Assembly: GCF_018143015.1 (NCBI RefSeq)
Contig: NC_054746.1
Span: forward strand, 19,211,532-19,275,531
Length of the DNA stretch: 64,000 bases
Origin: Lytechinus variegatus
Taxonomy: Eukaryota > Echinodermata > Echinoidea > Temnopleuroida > Toxopneustidae
Direction: 5' to 3'
In this document: positions 49,250 through 64,000 of the stretch, one piece after another
Position numbering within the stretch: position 1 is the stretch's first letter
Layout: each line of letters starts with the position of its first letter
Program-made: the position numbers and the translations under genes
The notes under the pieces: generated by a model
What the model was told of the DNA's origin: nothing
Databases searched by the model: none
Seen by the model: only the letters and a program-made list of their open reading frames with translations

Positions 49250-49880
49250 AGAAGTTCAAGCCTCTTTGTATAGGAATAAAAGCAAATTCAAATCCAAATC
49301 CTAATGACGTCATCATCCAGTATTCCAGTATTGGTAACGATCTAAAAAATGACTTTTTACAGAATCTAATATAATGACCACCAAAGTGTCTGTTTTTATG
49401 AATAAAAAATATGTGCCAAAGGATTCTGGAAGAAATTGTGCAAATGCTGAGAAATAAGCAAAATAAGCATGGATTTGGTCACTTCCGTCGGGTCTTTATT
49501 CCAGCAATAATAATACACTGTCCCACGTGTGCCTATCTGTGTTGGTGGTCTTCAGTGTTAACATTTTTCAGATTTCAAGATTTCACAAAGTTCAGTTTAT
49601 GTAATTGTACCAGATCTAGATCCTCAATGATACATGTATACTGAGAATTAAGACTGATTTTACAGACTTTCTCATGAAATCGGTGTTTACTGCAACTACT
49701 GGCATTTCTCTTTAAAGCCGATTGGGACTTTACTCTGACCACAAGGCTTGCCGCAAAGCAAAATTATGATTTCATTATTCCTAACATTATGCCGAACTTT
49801 AAATTAAATCATTTTACTTCTTGAAACTTTTTACATTTAATGCAAAATTATCTGATCGCATAGTGTGCGCTGGGCTTTAT
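49250..49880. mobile_element. Diverged member of the 28212/36228 MITE family
   Basis: GGAATAAAAGCAAATTCAAA, CTAATGACGTCATCATCC and the final CGCATAGTGTGCGCTGGGCTT match the family in order. A ~350-bp stretch in the middle is unrelated. Confidence 0.55.
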
Positions 49881-50083
49881 AGTCCAAAATGACAGATCTA
49901 CTTGTCATGCGAGTCACTCTCCTGTGTCACACGAGTCACATTTTCAAATGCACTCACATGTATTGCAAGGTTAGTATAGTATACTAACCTCACAGATTCA
50001 AATGGCAATCAACTCAAAACAAAAAGTCAGGCATTAATGAATTTTTAACATATTTCCAGATGTTTCAAAATACTCTCAGACAT

Positions 50084-50523
50084 AGATCTACAGTAAGCCT
50101 TACTGTAGATCAGTGTCTGTAATTTCCTCCGAAGATACCAGATTTTGATTAATTTTTACCTTACTGTAATTTACAGTGTAAGATCAAGAATCTTCTGTGT
50201 TGTGTCAAGCTAATCACAGCAAAGAAACTGAAATATATCCTACAAAAAAAAGCGACTGTAAGTTCAAAATATTTGTTGGGACAATTTTTGTTGGAAATTA
50301 CAAAGATCTACAGTAAGCCTTACTGTAGATCTGTCTGTTATTTCTTCCGAAGATACCAGATTTTGATTAAATTTTTACCTTACTGTAACTCACATGTAAG
50401 GTCAAGAATCTTCATAGTGTTGTGTCAAGCAAATCACAGCAACAAATTGAAATATCTCCTACAAAAAAAAGCGACTGTAAATTCAATTTTTTTGTTGGAC
50501 AATGACAATTGACATAGCAATAG
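50084..50523 (+). repeat. Two-copy tandem duplication, 220-bp unit
   Basis: The unit starts AGATCTACAGTAAGCCTTAC at 50084 and again at 50304. It contains CCGAAGATACCAGATTTTGA and AAAAAAGCGACTGTAA in both copies. Each unit opens with an inverted repeat around AGTAAG-C-CTTACT; in the second copy the arms extend to 14 bp. Confidence 0.9.
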
Positions 50524-50751
50524 TGTATTTAGAAATAAGTAAGAAAACCAAGTCCGCAATAAGCCTAGGCCCGAACCTATAGATATGATTTTAATATTAC
50601 TCTGAAAAGTTGAATTAAATAGATGTCACGTGCGAGTCACAATGGAAATTGTATTTTGGTTTAGGTCCTAAGCTCCACAGTGATGCATCTGACATTTTTC
50701 GTGATTCCGCATGTAACTTTAATTGACTTCAGTCTTCACAAGACACACATG

Positions 50752-52274
50752 CAGGGTGACCAGAAGTCCCGTATTTCCCGGGATCGTCCTGTATTTTGCT
50801 CCTTTGTCCCGGCGTCCCGACAAACCCTTCCCGGGACGCCTATTTGTCCCGTATTTCAGAAAATTGAACAAAATATAATTAATATTTAATACATGTAAAA
50901 GTGAAGAATTTTCATCAAATAACCAACAGATGACGAAGCAGAGACAACAATAAAGTCGAGTACTGTAAAACTTTTGCACAGTTCTGTGGTGATTTTCTTG
51001 CTACCCAATGCATTGCAAACAAATAGATTTCTCGTTATATTGTTTTTTTTTTATCTACACACAAATACACACAAAGTCAGAACGTTCTCCGAGCAGACTC
51101 TCAATATTGCAAACAATATAACATGATAAACAGTTTTTCCATCAAAATAATCACAAAATAGGCAGGAAATTTTTATCATTGTATTAAGGATTCTCAGATT
51201 ACTGATTTGGTGGTGTAATCGAAGAAGCAAGTTTTTATAACTAGATCTATAGTTGTTTCAGAGTCTTGTTGTGACCGGCAAGAACTTGTAATGGGATGAG
51301 AGATGCCCGTGTGTGATGCAGCGATGTTTCATCTGAAAGGTTTGACAATGTTTCACTTTGAAATCTTACTTATTTCTAAAACATTTTAGTTGTTTTCAAT
51401 CTTTAAAATATATTTAACAAAAATACTACGATTTTTGTTAGATGATTGGATTTTTTTGTTTGCTTGAAGTTTGAACTTTTTCTTCCTTTGCTATCCTTCT
51501 TTCTTCAACCTTTCTTTCGTGCTTGCCCTTTTTTGTTCCATCTATCTTTATTTCCAATCTTTCCTATATAGCTTTCTTCCCTGATCCTTCTTTTCATTTT
51601 TCATTCTTTCCTTCTTTTAAAATTTCCTTCCTTCATTCTCTTTTTCTTTTCTTTGCTTCCTTCCTCTCCTTTTCGTTCTTTCTCTCCATTATTTTCTTTT
51701 TTCATTCTCTCATCCTTTCATTCCTTCCTCCCTCTCTTTCATCTTTTCCTTCCTTCTAATTCTTTTCCCTTATTTTTCCATCCTCCCTTCATGTTTTTCT
51801 TTCTTTGCTTCTTTCAAAGAATGAAGGAAATACATTTTCTTTCCTTCATTCACTTTCTTTCTTTCGCCTTACTTCCTTTTTTGCTTTCTCTCCAGTCTCC
51901 TTCAATTTTTTTTCACACATTTTCCCTTCCTTTCTTTCTTTGTAAATTCATTTTAAAGAATGAAGGAAACCCTTGATCTTGTTTGTCTTTCTTTCATCCT
52001 TCTTTTATTCTAACTTTCTTTCATTTTTCCTTATTAAATAATTTTCTTACATTTTCCCTTTCATTGTATTTCTTTCCTCTCAATTCATTTATTTTCTTTC
52101 CTCATTTCGTTCACCCTCCCTCCCTTTTCTTTATATTTTTTTTCAAGTCTAACATTGTGAAGCATTCTTGGTTGATTTTTTTTAGACCTGGCTCGGTCGA
52201 TTCGCTCGTGTAGTGTGCTTTGTCGATTGTCCCATTCTAGTTCAATTTTCATTTTGTGAAATCTGGTCACCCTG
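50752..52274. mobile_element. DNA transposon with CAGGGTGACCAGA ends
   Basis: The left end CAGGGTGACCAGAAGTCCCG and right end ATCTGGTCACCCTG are inverted. Flanks CACACATG and CACACTGT agree partly, so an 8-bp hAT-type duplication is possible. The interior after 51480 is a ~650-bp polypyrimidine tract. No transposase frame. Lies just 3' of the PDCD2 first-exon remnant. Confidence 0.7.
51480..52135. repeat. 650-bp polypyrimidine tract
   Basis: CTTCCTTTCTTT-type words with few purines on the plus strand. Several long frames through it are low-complexity Phe/Ser/Leu and not genes. Confidence 0.95.
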
Positions 52275-52408
52275 CACACTGTGAGTAAAAAAAAAGAAAA
52301 TCAAATTGCAGTGCTTGCCTTACCTGATCCTGGCCTGGGAAATTCCTTATGGATTGGTAATAGGTCGCTTTTCAGTTAATTTCACTTTTTCAGTCACTTT
52401 TAATTTTA

Positions 52409-52686
52409 GCAGCAGAAGACCTTCAGCGTGCGGTGGAAGCAACTCTGCCCCGTCGCTGCTGCGGCCGCATCATCCTCGTCACCCGGTGGGCATATTTTGC
52501 AGGAAAAATGCAAATTTTGTTTAGTTTCAACTTTTACTTGCAGTTAGGATAAAACACATCGAGAAATTTCGGGACGTCCAACCGTGCTTGCTTGCCACCT
52601 CCTTCACTTGGGAAAATTTGACTGAGCATGCAATGCCATGTTATTTCAAGAAATCCGAAATTATCGCTGTTCAAATCGGCCGCCAT
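52409..52686 (-). pseudogene. PDCD2: PDCD2 first-exon remnant
   Basis: The ATG at 52684-52686 opens MAADLNSDNFGFLE and continues to IFPSEGGGKQARLD, then stops after 50 codons. Further on, in a different frame, GDEDD, a short Ala run and SCFHRTLKVFCC appear, the family's FHRxxFVFCC block. The two halves need different frames, so the exon is disrupted. No clear donor follows TGCTGC. Confidence 0.6.
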
Positions 52687-52833
52687 TATGATCCACGTGC
52701 GTGATTAACGCGACGCGCAGGTAGAGGCGGGGCCGGGGGGCCGGGGGGGGGGGGGGGCAGGCGGGGGAGGGGCGTGGTCAATTATTATTCGATCATCTGT
52801 CCATGATAGAAAGCACGAATGCCTGTGAGCAAG

Positions 52834-53038
52834 CAACCAGGGGACCGACGGCTTAAGGTCCTCTCCGAGGGACCAGCTGGTAATGAGGATAAATGCCATT
52901 ACCAGGTCCCTCGCAGAGGACCTTAAGCCGTCGGTCCCCTGGTTGGTCAAAGGGCACTAGCGCACCACTTGGGAATCGAACCCGGGTCACCGGAATCCGA
53001 AACCCCCGCTCTACCGACTGAGCTATCATTCCTCTCAA
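52834..53038 (-). mobile_element. tRNA-derived SINE fragment with foldback
   Basis: The minus strand has an A box (TAGCTCAGTCGGTAGAGC) and a B box (GGGTTCGATTCCC) followed by GCGCTAGTGCCCTTTG, as in SINE bodies. The acceptor stem does not pair, so it is not a tRNA gene. Then an inverted repeat follows, with arms of about 40 bp (CAACCAGGGGACCGACGGCT, and TTAAGGTCCTCT.CGAGGGACC) at 52834-52878 and 52898-52946. Confidence 0.65.
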
Positions 53039-53049
53039 TTTGTTTTCAT

Positions 53050-53260
53050 ATTATCGAAATCCTGAATACCCGTTACCATCATCAATCAATCAATTTTCGT
53101 ATAGCATCATTGTCCTCATTATCATATCCTAACCAATATCATCCTCCCTACCACCCTATAACCATCATCCTCTGCCAAATATTATTTTTACTATCATCAT
53201 ACCATATCATCCTAACTCCGGCCTCCCTATTATCGTAACCGTCATCATCCTCCCTAGTAT
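53050..53260 (+). repeat. ATC/CCT-rich simple sequence
   Basis: Irregular CATCATCATCC words, continued at 53700-53870 and 54655-54860. Frames through them are low complexity. Confidence 0.8.
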
Positions 53261-53269
53261 TCTAACTCC

Positions 53270-53478
53270 CATTGGCGGCAGAAGCCAAAAAATTTAGGGG
53301 GTGTCCACCTGAAATTTTGGGATGGACACATGTAAAAAATTGGACAAGCGCCCCAAAAAGTTTTGACAAGCAAAAAAAAAAAAAAAAAAAGGTTATCAAA
53401 AAAAAATTTAGGGGGGGGACCGTCCCCCCCACCTAAAATTTAGGGGGGGACACGTCCCCCCCGCTTCCGCCGCCTATG
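53270..53478. mobile_element. hAT-like MITE with perfect 8-bp duplication
   Basis: The ends CATTGGCGGCAGAAGC and GCTTCCGCCGCCTATG are inverted with two mismatches. CTAACTCC stands at 53262-53269 and 53479-53486. The interior has G-run/C-run pairs (GGGGGGGACCGTCCCCCC). Confidence 0.85.
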
Positions 53479-54654
53479 CTAACTCCTCCCTAATTATCGT
53501 AAGGGACGGACCAGGGGGAGGGGGGGCTGGAAGTTTGGGTCAATGCATTTTTTCTTCCTTTTTCTTCTTTGAGCAAAGTTGTTTTTTTTTGGCTTACTCC
53601 ATTGAGACAATTTTTTTTTTACTCTGATGGTGAGTCAATTTTTTTTGTGTGCTTATATAGCAAGTCAAGCTTTTTTTTGGGAAAAACTTCTAGCCCCCCA
53701 CTTGATATCTAATCGCGCATCCCTAACCATCATCATCCTCCCTTTACATCATCATCTTCACTATCATCACAACCATCACTATCTCTACCAACATAATCTT
53801 AACTCAGTTAACTGTTATCCTAATTTATCATCTTCATATCATCCTATCATAATCAATCTATCTAGAATATTCTGCTCCGAGCTGCCCAAGAAAAAGAAAG
53901 AGAGAGTTTTGATGAGTGTCAAAGTGCCAATAATACTGTTAGAAAAGATAAAACTTCAGTTTAGATTTGAAAGTCTCCAGTGATGATATAATTCAGCAAG
54001 TGACACATACATCAGTCAAATTTGAGTTATTGTCGTTTCTGAAACAGCCTTTGTATGTTGCACATTCAGGAAAGGTTTGGGGAAGAAATGATTGTTCTAT
54101 GGAAAGAATGAAGAAAATATGCTGTAAAATTGCATTGACGCCCAATTTAGTGACAAACGCCCAATGCTCATTTACAATATATGATACTTTTGTAACTTGC
54201 TTCCTTTTGCCGAAGTATGCATGGCAGCATAGCTCTACACATGTTTTGGGTGTCCTAAGAAGCTGCTGGTGTGATGATCGCAAGCTATGAGCTTGTGTAT
54301 AACTATAAGACATGACAAGTTCTTGTAAACACATGTATTTTGGTGCCACACCATTTACAACTTTCAAAGTGAGAAGTATTTTAAATTCTATATACTTCCG
54401 GATTGGCAACTACTAGTAATATAACTTCGGGAGAATTGGGGAAATGTGTTGACATTTTGATCGGGGGGAGGGGAGGGGTCACTTAATGTGATACATATGC
54501 GCCACAGTCAAGACCCCCATTTTCAGCCTGAATTTCCATTCCAGAGCATCACCAATTTAGAAAGCCGTACAAATTCAAATTTTTCCCCATTCCGGAGACC
54601 CTCAAATTTGTGGTTTCTAAGGACAATGTAAGCGCAGCACAGTGGCAAACTGCA

Positions 54655-54860
54655 TTTCCTATCATAATCCTAACCATCATCATCCTCACCACTACCATCA
54701 TCACCACCATCATCTACACTATCATCATCATCTTCACTATCTTCATCCTAACTATCATCATCCTCATTACTACCACCACCATCATCATCATCCTCACTAC
54801 CACCACCATCATCATCATCATCACTATCATCATCTTTTTCATTATCCAATTTCATCCAAT
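54655..54860 (+). repeat. ATC trinucleotide-rich repeat
   Basis: Imperfect (ATC)n and (ACC)n runs such as ACCACCATCATCATCATC. Confidence 0.9.
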
Positions 54861-54879
54861 ATTGTCAACCAGTACATAA

Positions 54880-57112
54880 CCAACAGGCTCGGGACCATAA
54901 TTTATGTTTTGAAAGTTTACATCTTTATTCTTTAATAGAATTGTATCAAATTGAATGATTTTTCTACTAAGAACAATAAAATCTGCACCAGTCAGTCATC
55001 AGTACCTGAAATCTTTAATAAGTTACCCATGAGTTCAACTTAATTGGATCTATAAGGGAATTCAATCAATTCATTTTCATTGTAAAAACAGAATTTCAAA
55101 TACATTCATTTCAAATCATGATTATATTCAAGCAATTAAAAAAAAATAAAATGAGAATCGTGTATCAAAGCAGACATTAAAACATAAAAAGTATGTTTGT
55201 TGACTGGTGGTTCATGTTTGTGATTCTTGCTTAAGAAAATCGAAGAATGCATCCATATGGGACATTAATCAACTCTGTCCAACGAATGAAAATGCCTATA
55301 TAAAACAACCTTCTTTAAATGGAAAGCATAGGTATTCAGACTAATTGTTGGCACCAGCAATCCATGAAGAAAAGTACTCCCCTGGGTGCTATGTGCTTCT
55401 CACTCACATCAAAATATACATAATAAAGCATATGTTTAATGAACTTATACCAAGGCACAAAAACACAAATATGAAAGATGAAAAATAAAAAAAAATTGAT
55501 ATTGGTACACCAGCTTTCAATATTAAAACTTGACAGTATTTGAAAGAGATTATTGAAAGACTAAACAACATGAATATTTTCAGAATTATCGCCCGTTTGA
55601 TTTTTTCAAATTGAATCAAATTCCATGAACGTCTCCCATGAGATTTGTCAGTATACCTCTCTTAATCTAATATCTTGGTAGGCCTATATCAAAGAAGTGG
55701 AATGCCTCTGGTAGTTTTTGCCTGTATTATGCAATTCAATAGTGCTCACTTTTAAAACAACTAAAATGGATAATTCATCTGAAAAATATAACACCAAAAC
55801 ATTAATTTGATTGAAACAATCCTAACTTTGTTGACCTCAAAACAACCTTTGACCTTGCCTAAGAAACTTGTTATTCATCATTCATATCTTATCATTTGTG
55901 ATATCTATAATACAAGATTCATTGAAGTTTATCAAGTATTTTTGGAATGATGTACAAAACATCATTTTCTATCCAAGTCAATTGATCTGAAATGACCTTT
56001 AAACTTTTAAGTGCAAACTGAATGCCAACTATAAACAAGTTAGAGGAATAATTTGAATAATACAAAATATATCAATTGCAAGGGCTTGATCTTTTGCAAT
56101 AGGACAATTCCATAAAATGATCAACCTTTTTGTACTTCCGACCCCCATTTTTCTCAAGTCTTAATTCACTTCATTTACTGACCAAGTCATGGTTCCTTGA
56201 GAACATTACAGGCTGTCAAAAGAACAAGAAATCAGAGACAGAAAATTTCATAAAGGTCCCACATAAAGGGGGTCGAATGTACATATTTTATGAACTTGCC
56301 CGAGAAGTTATGCTCAAACAATTGCTCGCTAGCAATTGCTTCTTTTTATGCATCAGAAGGTCTGACCCATTGTCTTGTTCTGCGACGCAGGCTAGACAAA
56401 AACTAACATACCATATATCAAATAATCCATCATAAATAAGACTTGCCACCTTATATTGCATATTACAAGATAAACAAATACCATCATTAAAAATTTAAGT
56501 ATAAAAAGAGTACATCATCATCTATGAATAATAATTTCATAAATATTGCAATATATATTTCTTTTTTTTTCGCATCATTTCATTCATTAAATTTGCACAT
56601 TATTTTTGCATGAATCACCATTGTTTTAAGTAGGAATAATTTACATATGCAGCATTTAAATTCTCAATCAACTATAATACTTGATCAATTTTTAGAGCAT
56701 TAAACATAAATATATATATATTCTCTTTTTCCATATTCAATAGTGATTATTATAACATTTCCATATTTACATTATTTCTGAAACATCAGGGAATTAATGA
56801 ACATCATAAAGTTGTCTATAAAGTAATTAAGTAACAGACGTCAAACCAAAATGTTTGCTCAATACATTCAATTACAATTGAAATACAGGCCTACAACTGT
56901 TGAAATATTTTGTTACTATTGATTGATTGATCCCTTGCATGCTGTAACACAGCACTAGAACCAGCTGGCCCACATGGCACCAGGGTTATTGAAAAATAAT
57001 TAGCACCTTTTCTGGTTGACATATGCACTTTACAGTACAACAATCAACATTCTTATCATCAGAGTCGTGCGATAAAAGGCAGTAAAAATAATAGAATGCT
57101 TGTTTACGGATG
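54880..57112 (-). other. Downstream flank / possible 3' UTR of ALK
   Basis: AT-rich single-copy-looking DNA with no convincing open frame on either strand. The first minus-strand AATAAA I noticed is at 54924-54929, so a long 3' UTR is possible. No element with visible inverted ends was found here. Confidence 0.3.
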
Positions 57113-63767
<6,655 letters not shown>

Positions 63768-63904
63768 CTGTGGTAACAAATTGAGATTTGACAAATGGAA
63801 GGTGGCTCAAAAAATTATTGTAATTTTTTTAATACTCTAAAAACCTGTGGCTTTAGACTGCATTAACACTGCTTAAAATGCACAAATAGAATGCTAATGT
63901 CCTT

Positions 63905-64000
63905 ACTAATAATAATGAGACTTGTAAAGTGCCAAATCCATTCTGTAGAGTGCTCAAGGCGCATAAAGAGTTAAGAGTTAATAGCAAAGTTTTTAGAAGA
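63905..64000 (-). mobile_element. SINE 3' end at the window edge
   Basis: The minus strand reads GCGCCTTGAGCACTCTACAG, then GGCACTTTACAAGTCTCATT and ATTATTAGT, the tail type of a SINE that continues beyond the window. It lies in an ALK intron. Confidence 0.55.

Larger units (their letters stand above)
41482..52686 (-). pseudogene. PDCD2: PDCD2-family gene, exon-containing, apparently decayed
   Basis: Ordered minus-strand pieces match programmed cell death protein 2, a conserved zinc-binding protein acting as an adaptor in ribosomal protein uS5 handling. Recognisable parts in order: N-terminal NFGFLE...FPSEGGGKQARLD (cf. ELGF...FPSKVGGKPAWLD), SCFHRTLKVFCC, a decayed MYND-like zinc finger ending WKTGWTNLC, the acidic FPFLDFELVMETESEE exon running to KKRISHVPDQ, IMPHLFPHLDID, and the C-terminus LDWGTLLIYTCPKTC...VIWKQD with stop. 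Introns persist, so it is not a retrocopy. Against function: TGA inside the acidic exon (44447-44449), frame changes in the first piece, stops in the zinc-finger piece, no acceptor before the last piece, and no findable exon for the PDCPCGA segment. The introns hold several transposons. A second intact PDCD2 may exist elsewhere; sequence error is a less likely explanation, as ALK and TLR are clean. Confidence 0.72.

Noticed and set aside
51523-52213. Three plus-strand frames of 76-107 codons
   Set aside because: Low-complexity translations of the polypyrimidine tract.
52962-53036. tRNA gene on the minus strand
   Set aside because: The D-arm and T-loop look good, but acceptor, anticodon and T stems have mismatches; it is a SINE head.
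54610-54935. Histidine- and isoleucine-rich frames
   Set aside because: They are translations of the ATC trinucleotide repeat.

Overview
This is animal nuclear DNA and most likely comes from an echinoderm, probably a sea urchin. The evidence is an intronless Toll-like receptor of the type expanded in sea urchins, a spliced ALK-type receptor tyrosine kinase, a foldback transposon whose inverted arms are tandem arrays (as described for sea urchin TU elements), and tRNA-derived SINEs ending in ATT repeats. The species call is inference.

Layout. At 2.8-4.6 kb (minus strand) lies a complete single-exon TLR. From about 4.7 to 38 kb I recognise no intact gene. That stretch is packed with non-autonomous DNA transposons and MITEs, many with visible inverted ends and target duplications, plus SINEs, a ~72-bp minisatellite and simple repeats. 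An open, exon-like segment at 34.65-34.88 kb (minus) has a decayed inverted relative at 29.15-29.36 kb (plus). From 41.5 to 52.7 kb (minus) there are ordered pieces of a PDCD2-family gene. They keep family motifs and some splice sites but carry in-frame stops and frame shifts, so the locus looks like an unprocessed pseudogene loaded with transposons. From 57.1 kb to the right edge (minus) lie the last eight coding exons of an ALK-family receptor tyrosine kinase: juxtamembrane segment, complete kinase domain and C-terminal tail. Its 5' part, including the ectodomain and membrane helix, is outside the window.

The two intact genes are both cell-surface receptors, but nothing here ties them into one pathway. 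The most interesting structures are: (1) a TU-like foldback element with a perfect 8-bp target duplication nested inside a 4.3-kb element that ends in GGGGTAAGTTGAGCC-type subterminal repeats; (2) a decaying PDCD2 copy; (3) a TLR whose TIR BB-loop proline is replaced by Leu; (4) a ~600-bp hairpin MITE inserted about 25 bp from an ALK splice donor; (5) a TA-flanked element carrying at least eight spaced copies of a GTGCTCACTGAAGCATGA-like motif. I saw no transposase, reverse transcriptase, capsid or envelope coding sequence.
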